A DNA stretch of 64,000 nt from positions 12,388,728 to 12,452,727 of the forward strand of contig JBBCBC010000016.1 in assembly GCA_037126765.1 (NCBI GenBank). The letters run 5' to 3'. Source of the stretch: Stenogyne calaminthoides. Its lineage: Eukaryota > Streptophyta > Magnoliopsida > Lamiales > Lamiaceae. The first letter of the stretch is position 1; every line of letters starts with the position of its first letter. The translations under genes and the position numbers were made by a program. A model generated the notes under the pieces. It was not told the origin of the DNA and did no database searches. It saw nothing but the letters and a program-made list of their open reading frames with translations. This document shows positions 35,661-49,000 of the stretch, one piece after another.

Positions 35661-38600
35661 TGTTGGAAAATAGAGGCACGTAAACACGTAATACATGTGT
35701 AGCAGAATAGAACAGTTCACCAACAACGAACAGTTAATTGCACATAAGGATTACAATAATCATAACGAGAAATCTTACAACAGTTGTAGAGCAGATTCCT
35801 CAACTATGGTATCCACGTAATCCCCAAGAACGGATCTGCACGAATTTGCCAGTGTTGAATCCCAAGTTGAATCAGCTAGGAAAATCCAAACTCTAGATAT
35901 GTGAAACTATTTGTGAAATCCCAAGAGCTAATATATATAGGGAGGCCCAGCTTAAAACCTAAGCTGGCCTATTGGGAATTAAAATCCCTTCTAATTAATT
36001 AAATTAAACCTCTTTAATTTAATTCCCTAAATATAAATTTCTACGAATTTAAATTTCATATATGACAAATCTCTACGATTTGTTTTCATATATATTAAAT
36101 CCTACAATAATATTCCAAATATTATTATTGGGAATTCTTGTTTAATTAAATCTAATTTAATTAAACATTAATAATAATTAATTTCAAATTAATCTATTAT
36201 TAATTACTTCTCCATAAATTAAATATTAAATCTAATTTAACATTTAATCAACCAACTATAATCCGTAAAAGAGAACTACTTGTTGTGTGACCCATAGGCC
36301 CTCATATATCGAGCGATTAGTCAAACTAATGGTCTTAATTGAACCCTAGACAATAAATCAGACATTCTCAATATATGAGGTACGTTGCGAGAAACATGCA
36401 ACTACCTGTAACTGAAACATGGGCTATTACTATTTCCTCCTTTCATTCGCGAATACTCGATTAGTCTTGAACATGATGCAGTGTCTATTCAAATAACTTA
36501 ATCACTTTATCTCCAATCACTAATTGATCACTTATGTCACACTTGGCCACAAAGTCCTGTTGGAGTTATACTGGAAAGTATGCTTTTACTTTGTGTAACC
36601 AAACTGAATTTCTCTCTTATTTACTGAAATAAATTATTTATCTCTGATGCTTTAAATATCATTGAATGTTACATATATTTACTGCATAATTGTTCAATAA
36701 ATAGTACATATTACATTGTAGTTAATTTAGTGATACCAGATCACATAAGATTAAATTAACAGTCCCTTGTAACTAAAAGTACGTTGTTCACGACCTAGAT
36801 GGAAATGAACAATCCATTGTGAAAGGTTAAAGTGTAAGGCTCAGATTGGCTTGTCTTGACTAAGAGATTACACTAGTGCATGACTGATGCACTGAATGGG
36901 ACCTGCATGAGGATAAATTCTTCAGCACTGAATTAGGAAGAATTAGACCTCAGTGGTTCTTTATTTCTTACCTTAAATAGGATCGTGTGTAGTTAGTAGT
37001 TATTGCTTTGACTTATGACGGGAAGAGAATCAATTAGATTCAATACTTTATATCTTGGGCAATATTATTGGTCACATGCGATTGCTAAGATTTAATACGA
37101 AGAATCGTGTGCAAGTACGCTTGTTTGATTTGTCCCCTTGGGAGGTTCATAAGATTTATCATACCAAATCTTGCAAGTGGAATTAGTTTCCGGTATGGAT
37201 AATAATGTTGAACCGTTCCTTGACCAAGGACAAAAGATATTAATTAATGGAAAGCTATTTCAGTGGCTTGAATTAATTAATGGGCTAGGTAATCTTAAAC
37301 ACGGGAAATAATAACCGGGAGCCATATTAACAGTAATATGGGTTAAGATGGATAGTGCAATATTAATTATGTAGTGGGATTAATTAATATTTATGGGCTT
37401 GAATAATATTGTGGCTCAATATTGGAAATTCAAGATCCATTGGAAGATCCAATCTTAATTCTCTTAAAGGCCCCTCAAGTAGCCCAAACATAAAGTCCAA
37501 TAACTGAAAAATGTGTTTAAAAATAAAATAAATTATTGTTGCCTAATTTTTCTATATTTTTCGAAAATAATAAATAAAAGAGGGAGAAAGATTTTCTTTG
37601 AATTTTGTTATGGAATGAAGATGAGTATTCTTGGAATACAAGATTATCTCATTAAATTCAAGAAATCTCCCACTTGGTTATTTATTTGTGTTTTTCGAAA
37701 ATATTGAATAAATAAAGGAAGGAAAAAATTTCTTGATTTTCTTGAAAAGGTATTATGGAAGATATGTATTTTTGGAATACAAGAATATCTCACAAATTCA
37801 AGAAGATCCAAATTGTTTTCCTTACTCTTTATTTTTTCGAAAATACCATAACAAGAGGAGGTGGGATTTTTGTGGAATATCTTAATTATGGAGAAAATAA
37901 TATATGAGATATATTCAAGATTTCTTGGAAATCAAGAAAAAGATTTTCCCATATTATTTTTGCCCAAAAAATTCGACCACCACCTCATCTATAAATAGGG
38001 GATGAATTTTTCATCCCCAATGCAATTCCATGTGTTGGAAAAATTAGAAATCCACAAAGGTGGTGCAACATAATTTTAATTTTCCTTTTGTTAAATTGTT
38101 CGCGACTTCCTACCACCGGATTGTTGAACAAGGATAAGGGAATACTTGAGAAGGTCTTTTGGTGTGTTCGTGTGAACGGGATCCATCTTCTCAAGGTTGT
38201 CACTCCGAGAGGTTAGTTCACGTAAACCCGTAGCAATTCCGCATGCGCAGGATTTATGTGAATTGTTTATATGCATGATTTGTTGTTGAATTATTATTTG
38301 AATTAATATAGGATTAATTCATGCTAGTAATAATTGTTAGAATTAAATTTGTATTTAAATATTCATCCCGAATAGATCCTTGCAATTAATTCCCCAACAA
38401 GTCCAAGTTGACGTGCATTGACCAATGACTTTGATCCAATTAGGATGAGAAGATGAGTATTCTCTCTAAATCCACTTTGAGGAATGAATCATTTTCTTGG
38501 CTCAACTACCACGCACATGCACTTCGTGATGAACCCAATCCAAGCCATATCTACCCATGGAAGGGTGCAAGCGTCGATCATGGTCAAAGTTCATCACTCC

Positions 38601-39097
38601 ACACATGTCGTGAGTATTGACCTCAAGTCAAAGGAGTATCGCATCGCTCCCACTAACCAAGACACCCTTAGACACATATAGTGGAACTACATCAAACGGT
38701 TTCTCGGATGGGTATACCAATACCCTCTAAGGTATTTGTGCATCCATCATGAGTTACCTAGTATCTCGTAGTAAGTGAGATCTTACTATACTCTCTAAGA
38801 GTATGATGCAGATCGCACACCAATCTCCATTGCATCATCAATATCCCATTCTTGATGATCCTTGATCGGGGTTATTTGAGAACCATGCTTAAGTCATCTG
38901 AGTTCTCACACACTCAATGACAACAGTGACTCAAGGGAACACAGATAAGAATAAATGCAAACAATCAAACGTAATATTCTAATAAGTGCAATGCCATATA
39001 TTTAATATTAAATAAACAATAATATTAAATCAATACTGAATATTATCTGAGTATTATGTCCTTACAATGGATTGTCTCTTGGACACTAACACTAACA
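35661..39097 (-). repeat. Copia C 5' LTR, interrupted by a solo LTR
   Basis: Without the insertion at 36558-38399 and its duplicated AGTCC it is about 1590 bp, close to the 1609 bp of the 3' LTR, and matches it throughout with scattered differences. Confidence 0.95.
36558..38399 (+). mobile_element. Solo LTR of family B (copy B3) inside the Copia C 5' LTR
   Basis: 1842 bp, TGTTGGAGTTATACTGG...AATTAATTCCCCAACA, flanked by perfect AGTCC (36553-36557 and 38400-38404). The uninterrupted target is preserved in the other Copia C LTR near 27008 and in the LTR at the window end near 63890. Confidence 0.97.
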
Positions 39098-39102
39098 GAC
39101 TA

Positions 39103-39202
39103 GGCGACAGTCGATCCATCGATTTGATTTTTTTAAGTTTGGTTTGAGTTTTTCGGTCTCTTAATTGAAAAGACTAATTTGGAATTTCAAGATTTGTTGT
39201 TA
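39103..39202. other. Flank between Copia C and a MITE
   Basis: Continues the DNA interrupted at 26094. Nothing recognisable. Confidence 0.4.
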
Positions 39203-39481
39203 GAGCATCCACATCATCTTCATATCACTAATTTTTAAAAATTCAATTGTTAAACACATTCTTACAATGGTCATTAATCATTCATCCATCCATACACTTT
39301 TTATGGGTCCCACCATCACCTCATTTCTACCCATTTTTTTGAAAGAATTATTGTCTCTCTCCATCTATTTGGATGGATTACACTATCTCTCCAATTTAAA
39401 GATCATCCACAATGGTTATAAAAATCAACTTGCATTCATCCAATGTTTAAACACCATTTGGATGGACCATTGTGGATGCTC
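39203..39481. mobile_element. Tourist-like (PIF/Harbinger) MITE, 279 bp
   Basis: Terminal inverted repeats GAGCATCCACA and TGTGGATGCTC, with TTA target duplications on both sides (39200-39202 and 39482-39484). The interior holds repeated ATCCATCCA/TGGATGGA words. GAGCATCCACA ends are typical of plant Tourist elements. Confidence 0.88.
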
Positions 39482-39554
39482 TTAGGACATTTTTTTGGGT
39501 TATTTTTGAAAATATTCAGCACATTTTTTAAATTGGAGAAAATTTAAAAGGTTG

Positions 39555-41362
39555 CACCAAACTGAATTTTTGTCTTATTTGCCTAAATAAATTATTTATC
39601 ACTGTTGCTTTAAATATAATTGAAAGTTACATATATTTACTGCATAACTGTTCAATAAATAGTATGTGTTACATTGTAGTTAATTTAGTGATACCAGATC
39701 ACAGAAGATTAAATTATCAGTCCCTTGTAACCAAAAGTACATAATTCACAACCCAGATGGAAATGAACAATCCATCGTGAAAGGTTGAAGTGTAAGGCTC
39801 AGATTGACTTGTCTTAACCAAGAGATTGCACTAATGCATTATGATGCGCTGAATAGGACCTACAGGAGGATAAATTCTTCAGTGCTGAATATAAAAGAAT
39901 TAGACCTCAGTGGTTCGTAATTTCTTAATACCCGTCCCTTAAATAGGATCGTGTGGAATTAATAACTATTACTTTGACTTATGATGGTAAGAGAATCAAT
40001 GTGATTTAATACTTTAAATCTTGGGCAATATTATTAGTTACATGACGATTGCTAAGATTTAATATGAAGAATCGTGTGCAAGTACGTCTTGCTTGATTTG
40101 TCCCCTTGGTGGGCTCAGAAGTTTTATCATACCAAATCTTGCAAGTGGAATTTGTTTCCGATATGGATAATAATGTTGAGCTGACCTTACTCCAAGGAAA
40201 AATATATTGATTAATATGAAGCTATTCAGTGGCTTAAATTAATTAGTGGACTGGATAATCTTAAACACGGGAAGTAATAACCGGGAGTCATATTAATAGT
40301 AATATGGGTTAAGATGGATAATGCAATATTAATTATGTAATGAGATTAATTAATATTTATAGGCTTGAATAATATTGTGATTCAATATTGATAATTCAAA
40401 GTCCATTAGAAGGTCCAATCTAAATTCTCCTAAAGGCCCCTCAAGTAGCCCAAAGATAAAGTCCAATAACTGAAAAATGTGTTTAAAATAAAATAAATTA
40501 TTGTTGCCTTTTTTTTCCTATAATTTTCGAAATTAATAAATAAAAGAGGGAGAAAGATTTTCCTTGAATTTTGTTATGGAATGAGGATAAGTATTCTTGG
40601 AATACAAGATTATCTCATTAAATTCAAGAAATCTTCCACTTGGTTATTTATTGGTGTTTTTCGAAAATTTTGAATAAATAAGGAAGGAAAGATTTTCTTG
40701 AAAATATATTATGCAAGATATGTATTCTTGGAATACAAGTATATCTCATAAATTCAAGAAGATCCAAATCTTGGATTCCTTAGTCCTTATTTTTTCGAAA
40801 ATTCCATAATAAGAGGAGGTGGGATTTTTGTGGAATACTTTAATTATGGAGAATAGAATATATGAGATATATTCAAGATTTCTTGGAGATCAAGAAAAAG
40901 ATTTTCTCATCTTATTCCTCACCAAAATTTCGACCACCACCCTATGTTATACATAGGGGATGGATTTTTCATCCCTAAGACAATTCCATGTGTTGGAAAA
41001 ATTAGAAATCCACAAAGGCGGTGCTACATAATTTTATTTTTCCTTTTGTTAATTGTTCGCGAACATCCTTCCACCGGATTGTTGAACAAGGACGTGAGAA
41101 TGCTTTGAGAAGACTCTTTGGGATTGTTCGTGTGAACGGGGTATCGATCTTCTCAACGGTTATCTCTTCAAGAGGTTAGTTCACGTAAACTCCTAGCAAT
41201 TCCGCATGCGTAGGATTTATGTGGCTTGTTTATATGCATGATTTGTTGTTGGATTATTATTTGAATTAATATAGGATTAATTCATGCTAGTAATAATTGT
41301 TAGAATTAAATTTGTATTTAAATATTCATCCCGAATAGATTCGGGTAATTAATTCCCCAACA
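39555..41362 (+). mobile_element. Family B LTR, 5'-truncated (copy B4)
   Basis: Matches the other family-B LTRs from CCAAACTGAATTTTTGTC to the end AATTAATTCCCCAACA, but lacks roughly the first 40 bases including TGTTGGGG. No target duplication can be found because of the truncation. It is the most diverged copy. Confidence 0.9.
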
Positions 41363-41387
41363 GTTTATAGCATCGAAAAGATGCAAT

Positions 41388-41540
41388 TTTATCTGGAACA
41401 ATGCATATTTGTGAACAATGCATTATTTGGGCACATGTGCATTTTATATGAACAATGCATTTTGTTTGTGAACAATGCACCCTCATATGAACAATGCTTT
41501 TTTTTTTGTGCACATATGCATTTTTGTTCACCCTCAAGAA
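41388..41540. repeat. Minisatellite of GAACAATGCAT units
   Basis: At least four units of about 22-30 bp with the core GAACAATGCA (near 41395, 41415, 41449, 41470 and a variant near 41488), next to the LTR end. Confidence 0.75.
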
Positions 41541-43140
41541 CGGGCGCTTAAAATTTGACCATATTTGTCGAGGTGCGATAAAAATAAATACCCTATTCTA
41601 CCCTACTAACTCATAGTAGTTGCAAGTAAGGGGTCGATCCACATAGAACATAGAATAATTATTATGTTAATTGTATGAATTTATGAAGGCAAACACGTAA
41701 CACAAAAAGGGGGGGTTTTAAAAGGAATTTTATAACTACTATTAAAAACAAGTAAATTACTAAGAAACCAACACTTAATTAAATAAAGAAAATCAATAAT
41801 AAAAAACATTTCAATTCACAGTTCATTCATCCCTCGACTTTAATGATGTTAACTGACAGCGACGTTTACTCTATTTAACTTTAGGATTAATGTTCCTCAG
41901 TAGTCAACAAGCTCTGGCTACCAGTTAGTATCTCTTAATTATACTCAATTGAAACAAGCTCTCCAATGATTCTTTTTAACTGAACAGTCTAGATACGATC
42001 TAAATTTAATTCAACCAAAAGCATTAAACACTAGGATAAAGGACAAACAAATTCCCGAATACGCAAGCTCGATTCGAAAGATCCCCGATTTAAATCACCC
42101 TAGTATAATTACTAGTTGCTACCAATTGTCATAAATCTGTAACAATTACGGATTACAAATTTATGAACTAGTAGACATACAAGTATAATCTAACCTAGGT
42201 GGTCAATCTAAATTATATACTCAAGTATGTTGAAAGTTAAATTAGATGAAATAAACAATCCCAAGATAAATATTATAAACATCACAAATCAAATAACAAG
42301 CATTAAAATACGAGTTCAGAAATCCCTGAAATTGGAATAAAAATACTAAGTTATCCAGTGTGGGCTTCTTACTCAAAAATAATAATTCAACAAAAAATAC
42401 CTAAATACACTAAAAAATACAAGAATCGATCAAGTGCGGAATAATATCATTAAAACACACATAAGTAATTAATCATGCCATCTTAATACAAATGAATCCA
42501 ATAAATTACACTTTTATCTATTAAAAATATGCATAATTTACTCTTACCAAACGAGTTCGAAATGCTAGTTGACGTTTCATTCTCATCGTCAACCGTTCAC
42601 CTATCGACGACGGATACGAGCATCTCAGCCACAACCCACGATCGTCCCCTTCGAGAAGAAATCGCCGCCCCACCTTGGCCGGCGGCGAATCTGACGAAAT
42701 CTCCACACAAACCTCTTTCCCAGGGCCGCGACGTAGAATCCCTATGACTTTCGGGCTCACTATGACTCCCCAATGCCATACCAATAGAGACAGGGGAAGA
42801 AGAATAGTGAAGAGAAGTCGTTAACCTATTTCCATTGGAAACTGCACTAATTAATCGCCGAAAAATAATCGCACTCTACACTCTCCAGACTACGACGAAG
42901 AGTGTGTGACCTCGGTTTGGGCGTGTTTAATTGCCGCGTCGTTTCGTTTCAGGCGAGTGAGGATCACGCGTCATCATTGCCTAGGCTTGACAGTTGGGGC
43001 GAACAACCGCCATATTCATCGCGAATCGAGAAAGATGTCGAGCGTACTAAGTAAGCTACCCGACCTCACCATAATTTTCAAGAACAATAGAAAAATAACT
43101 CCCATACTTCGATAAGCGGAAGATATGCGACCTAGGGGTA
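41541..43140. other. Intergenic DNA, no gene recognised
   Basis: AT-rich up to about 42520, with a GCAAGTAAGGGGTCGATCC word near 41621 that looks repeat-derived. From 42540 to 43130 composition is more balanced and short open frames occur on both strands, but none shows a known domain or a codon pattern that stands out. Confidence 0.4.
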
Positions 43141-43830
43141 ATTGTTACGTGTGTTAAAATACGAGGTGGAACCCACCTCCTTATCTCACATCTTTTCCTA
43201 CCTGAAGGACTTAGAGGAAATCAATACCTTAAACCACATTGGTTATTCGTTGACCTCGACAGCTCCCCGATCCGGGGATGACGAAGTCGACCAACTGGGT
43301 CAAGCGAGGTAGAAGGCATTAACTATGATGTGACGTGTGTCAGAGCTCCAACTCAAGAAATCTTCCTTAACCATGTCGAAATTAGAGAATATCGGAGATG
43401 AAATAGATTTAGCAACCTACTTTTGGTAAATTGCGCAGGTTTCCGACGCAAAATCAGGGATCTGCAAGGAAAGTCAGTAATTGAACAAGGGAAGGTAGAT
43501 CGACCTGGATCGACGTGTAGCCTAGTTATGACTTTGCATGCATATAATGCCAATTGTATAGTTAGCTAGGAGAGTGAGATCCACTCTCCCAAATTATATT
43601 ATAAATAGAGGGCATTTAAGACCTAATAACACAAGAAATTAATACTCACCAAACCTCTCTTGAATTGTTATCTCACGTTTATTGAAGAACACTCATATCA
43701 TAACTCAATCATAGACATTTATTGCTATTCAACACTTATAATTACTTGTTTGTATTACCAAATGCTAAACCACACTCAAACTCATTAATCTTGATATTTT
43801 GGTATACACAACTGTACCCGGTTTGATCCA
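43141..43830. other. Possible LTR-like stretch, unproven
   Basis: Contains TATATTATAAATAGAGGGC (about 43598) followed by a transcript-like AT-rich leader, as in many plant LTRs, but I find no matching TG...CA ends with a target duplication. No coding region. Confidence 0.25.
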
Positions 43831-44309
43831 TGACCAGCAAGAAGGTATTTTTGAATATGGAGTACTAATTACACAAAGAATTTGTGTATGAAGTTATACT
43901 TGAGATTTAATTTAATTCAAATGAATCAACGAAAAAGTATTTCTATCAAAGTTACACCAATCGAAATAGAATTATAACTGTAAGTAAAATGATATTAATG
44001 TAAAATCTTTAATAAAATGATATTAATGTAAAATCTTTAATAACTATAGTTAGTGTTTATATATAAGTTTTATACATTACACAAATATTTATGTAATTTA
44101 AAATCCCCATTTTGAATTGGTATTGAAATAAGTCTGTAATATATATATATATAATATTTTCTAATAATATAAATTTATACTAATAATTAATTTGTTCTTC
44201 ACACTTAAATGGGGTTGATATAGGAGATATTTAGTCATATGATGAGAATTTAAATATGAGCTAATATATATTTGAACAAATTATAATATTTTTTATATAT
44301 TGTTTGTAA

Positions 44310-44348
<39 letters not shown>

Positions 44349-45720
44349 TGAAAATAATTATGGTTGAAATATAAGGCTTATACATTACACCAAAATTTTA
44401 TATAATTTAAAATCTCAATTTAAATTGGTGTACGGTTGAAGTAAGTCTGTAGCATATAAATTTATAAAATTCAATATACTATATCAATTGATAAAAAAAA
44501 TTTCCACAATTAAGAACTAATTGACATCTTCATAATGATGCTATATAAATTATTAATACACTATGTCTATATATAGAGAATAAGTTAGCAACTTTCTTGC
44601 ACATCCAACATATATATACATCCTCAAAATATAGATTTTAATTTTAATATTACATTTAAAAAACAATTATATAATGTGATTCATAATATTAGATTTATAT
44701 AGAATTGCAACAACTCACATGTATCAATGATATGATCATTATAATATCCTTTTTTAAAAATTATTATGATTTATGATTATTAGATGGATCAAATCATAAA
44801 ACTTGCACATTGCATTTATAAAAAAATATTAAAAATTTAAAAAATATGACTAGAGTTGAACTAAATTAATAAAACTTATATTTTTAAAATATTTAAATTA
44901 AAAGAATTTTTTTTCATACCGGTTAATACACGGGGCTTCAAACTAGTTGGATTATATTTCGAGATTTTTGATCCGTGTTTTTTATGTATGTGTTTTTTAT
45001 ATACTAGGTACTAGATATTACTGTATTATTTGTTTCAGAATATAATATTACTATATAAAATAAACGCCAAGAATTATTTCAAATGTAAGACGCAACTGTT
45101 ATGTTTTTATATTAACAATTGCACTTTTACGTGTAAATAAGTCATGACTTTTTAACATAACAAAGTTGACGCTTTAAAAAACTATGAATGCGGTTACAAG
45201 AAGTACAAGACAAGACCTAGCCTAATTCTATTGTGTTTATTTCAAAATGAAACTTATAGTAATATATAATTTTAAATTTTATAGGTGCACATTTATTTTA
45301 TTTTTAATGCAATATAGGACATTTAAAAAAAATATTTGATAAGATCATTTTAACGGTTGGACCGCCGATCCGATCAGTTCAATCGGTTGAACCGCCAATT
45401 GGTACTCAATCCGGTTTGATCGCCGGGTCGATTATAAAAATATTACTAGTATAGATAAACATATATATGTAGATCCATTTAATTTAATATATATACAGAT
45501 ATATATAAAATTTATCTACATAAATTAGTTCGGAGTAATCACATACTTGTACCGTCGGTACCCCTGCCCAATATTTTGCCAATTTTGAAAAAAAACTCCA
45601 AATTTGACTTCACAGGGACGAGGGTCAAGGGGTTTTCTTGGAAGAAAAATATCATCCGGGGTCGTTTTATAATTCTTAAAGACTTGCGGAAAATCAAAAT
45701 AGTAATTCCCGATTATTTGA
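43831..45720. other. AT-rich intergenic DNA with small tandem repeats
   Basis: A perfect 28-bp tandem duplication lies at 43986-44013 and 44014-44041. A (TA)n microsatellite is at about 44305-44350. Two related stretches (44042-44155 and 44363-44460, sharing TTATACATTACACAAA-like words) are direct repeats. A CCGG-rich fragment (45345-45430) resembles the ends of the element at 54701. Confidence 0.6.
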
Positions 45721-45739
45721 TTTGGCTGTTCTGACCACC

Positions 45740-46028
45740 CAAACCCTCACCCTCTGTTTTTCTCCTCCCTTCTGCACATCTCCTCTCTCTCATTTTCCAA
45801 TTGCTCACACAAACCCTAACTCTCGCTCTGCCTATACATATACCTATGTATACATCTGCCAATTTGTTTTGGAATCTGTTTCACCCTGAATTGTTTCTGT
45901 AGCTAGTAATCGATTCACTTCTCTCTCTCAATCTCACTCTCACTTATTTTGTGTGTTTTGTTCGTGTGATTCTTCGTTGAGGTCTGTGACTGTTCCCCTG
46001 AAATTTTGTGAAATATCAATTTGTGGAA
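45740..46028 (+). promoter_or_regulatory. Probable core promoter and 5' leader of EXA1-like gene
   Basis: A CT-rich patch (CTCCTCCCTTC, CTCCTCTCTCTC, 45762-45792), common near plant transcription starts, precedes AAACCCTAA (about 45813) and a CT-rich leader. No clear TATA box at standard spacing, consistent with a housekeeping-type promoter. Confidence 0.4.
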
Positions 46029-49000
46029 ATGACGGAAAGCAAGCTAGATCTTCCGGAGGATCTCTTGGCTTCGAAGCCCTCCGATCAGTCGTGGATTCCG
46101 AAAGGTAAATTGATGTTTCTGATTTCGTATGGATTATTCGCGTCGTTTGATTTACTTCAGCTGCTTGGATTTGGCTATCTTATGCTGAATACTGTACTTT
46201 GATTTATAGATCTGTATCGGCAATGCAACTTTTAATTTAGGTCCTAGGGTTTCAAATCAGGGCTCCTTACTTCTGATTTAGTACTTATTCGTTGCGTGAA
46301 TTCTGAAGAATAATTGTACTTGGGAACGGGGAAATCTACTAATTTAGGTTTTTTTTCTTTCTTCCTGTAGTCTTTTGTTCTTTAATCTAGGTAATCCTGT
46401 GAACGATAAAAGTTTTGTTTATAAATGGTTCTTGAACTATAATTTGAACTTCCATCGTCTTATTTCCTTTCATCTATGAAGCGGATTTGTTCTGATTCCG
46501 TCAGTTGATGCATCTGTTTGAGTTTTCCAGCTTTGTTCATGTATTTGTGATTAATATTTCCCTTTATGATATTTTCTGGTGTTTTTTGCAATGAAGCTTC
46601 CATTGGAAATGATGAGGACAAGGGTTTGGCAGGATATCTGGACGAATCCAAGGGTACCTAGTGTTTTTCTTACAAGCTTATTGTTGGAATGGAGTATTTT
46701 GCTGCACTTACTATCTTTTTTGCATTTTTGGCTTCCTCTGACTCTTTGTGTTATCTTTTATGCAGACCAAGCAATGTCGGAGAGTATCCCACTGTCTCCG
46801 CAGTGGCTGTATGCTAAGCCAAATGAACCTAAATTGGTAAATGTACAGGTGCCCTGTAGCTTTTTTTCACTCTCTCTGAGATTAACATGATGATGAACTT
46901 GATTTGAGGCTTTAATTGGATTATTCATAATTATTACATTCTTGAAACCTTTATTTGTGTGTGAAGTTTGAAATAACTAAACTTTTTGCTCTGCGTTGGA
47001 ATCTGCCATTGTTAATTTTGATCTAGCGCATGATGTACAATATCTTGTATTATTTGCAGTACAAATATTCTATTAAAAGATTGGAGTATGTAGCACTGCA
47101 TGAATACCTCAGCGTTGTTGTATAGCATTGATTAAAGTTATTATGCAAATCTTCTTGAACTTTTTTCTTCTGCTTATTGAATAATTTTATCTTCTCCTTT
47201 TCTTAGGGCCTTGTCCGATTCTTTTTATGCTCAGATCTTATTTGTGTGCCTATTCTGATCGAAATTTCTTTATACTTGTAGGCATTGTAAAAAATTCTTG
47301 CACATTTCACTATAATCCTTAATACATTGGAACTAAGCAATATGACACTGTGAAGCCTGTAAAGTTGATTACTTGGTCAAGTTATAGCCTATACTTTGCT
47401 AGAATTGCTGTGCTAAATCTTCTTGTTTTAATCTTGAGTAACGAAAGGGCTACCCAGAGGATCTTGTTTAGCCTATCTTCTATGTTCAGGACAATTAGAT
47501 CTCATGACAGGTCAAATATTATCTGATTTATCTTGCCAAAACTTACCCCGTTTATGTCCATGTTGCATAATGAATAGAAATTCCAGTTTGTGTGTGCCAG
47601 TTGTTGTCTGGCCTTTGTTGTCTTTTTTTTTTCTCCTTTAACCATCTTAAAGAAAATCTGATGTGTCCATAATCATCATAGATGACCTCTTTCTGTTAAG
47701 CAGGAAAACCGTGGCCCGAGTTCTCTCTCTCTTGGTAGTTCTGCTGATTTGAACCAGAAGGAGGTTTGGCGCCCTGATGCACCCGAGGACAAAAAGGATT
47801 GGAGGAGGTCTGTTCCAGAACCTGATAATGGGTGCCGCTGGCGTGAAGAAGAACGGGAAACTGGATTGCTTGGTCGAAGGGATCGCAGGAAGGTGGATAG
47901 ACGGGCGGACAATCCTCCAGGCAGAGAAACTACTGACAATAGATCTTTGCCTGCTACTGACAGGTGGCATGATGCTACTGGTCGCAATTCTGGACATGAA
48001 ACAAGGCGTGATAGCAAATGGTCTTTAAGGTGGGGTCCTGATGACAAAGAAAAGGATCAGAAAAGGGCAGATGGGGAGAAGGAAGAGTCTCAGGTTGGAA
48101 GTCAACCGTTTGTTTCGAATAGCCGACCCGTTCCTGAACGTGATTCCGATTCTCGTGATAAATGGAGGCCTCGACACAGGTTGGAGGGAAATCCTACTGG
48201 ATCTGGTAACCGTGCTGCACCTGGATTTGGAATTGAAAGGGGTCGAGCTGAGGGGTCAAATGTGGGCTTTTCTGTAGGACGTGGTAGATCAGGTTCATCC
48301 ATTGGGAGACCTCCATCTGGCACTCCAATTGGTGCTGCGCAATATGACATGAGTGGAAATTCAAACCTTTCGGTTGAAACATTTGTGTACCCAAGGGGGA
48401 GACTTCTTGACATATACCGTAAGCAAAAGCTGGAGTCATCCCTTGAACTTGTACCTGATAATTTGGAGGAAGTGCCCCCAATAACTCAATTGGATGCTGT
48501 CGAACCTTTAGCTTTTGTTGCTCCAGATGCTGAGCAGGAGGTGAGGCTTACCAGTTGACAATATTCCTTTATAAAGATCAACACCATACATGAATGTTTG
48601 TTGCTCTTAAATGCCAATAGAAATTTGACAAACTCCTCTTTTTTTACAGGCCATGCTGAACGATGTATGGAAAGGGAAAATAACAAGTAGTGGAGCCTCG
48701 TACAGTCCATTTAAGAAGGGAAAATCGGCTGATAATGTTTCAGGTATTTTTATTTAACCATAACTTTGAAGAGAGAAATACATTTACTCTATTCCTGGAA
48801 GTTCCTCCACTTCTCCGCTGGTTTCTGCTCATTACTAACCTTTCTTTGTATTCATATCTAGATGTGGGAGACCTAGAATTCACCAATGGGAGACAGGTTT
48901 CCCTCTCTTTTGATACCACCCAAGAGATGCCAGATGTCTTCCAGAAAGGTTCGGTTGATATTCATCAAGCCGGTGTTGACATTATCTACAATAATTTATA

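Larger units (their letters stand above)
26095..39097 (-). mobile_element. Copia C: full-length Ty1/copia element on the minus strand, inactive
   Basis: LTRs at 26095-27703 (3' LTR) and 35661-39097 (5' LTR, enlarged by an insertion) read TGTTAGTGTTAGTG...TTTTCCAACA on the minus strand. A perfect target duplication GACTA flanks the element. A primer binding site lies at 35648-35659 and a polypurine tract at 27704-27713. Internal order on the minus strand is gag, protease, integrase, reverse transcriptase, RNase H. Two family-B solo LTRs have inserted, one in the coding region and one in the 5' LTR. Several stops and frameshifts make it non-autonomous. Confidence 0.96.

Noticed and set aside
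1240..39097. Endogenous virus
   Set aside because: Gene order, primer sites, polypurine tracts and domains fit Ty1/copia; no movement, coat or envelope-like gene is seen.
43141..43830. Solo LTR
   Set aside because: TATA-type word present, but no paired ends or target duplication found; kept only as an unproven stretch.
47647..48481. Minus-strand frames of 95-123 residues
   Set aside because: Antisense to EXA1 exon 4, whose frame, domains and splice sites are clear.
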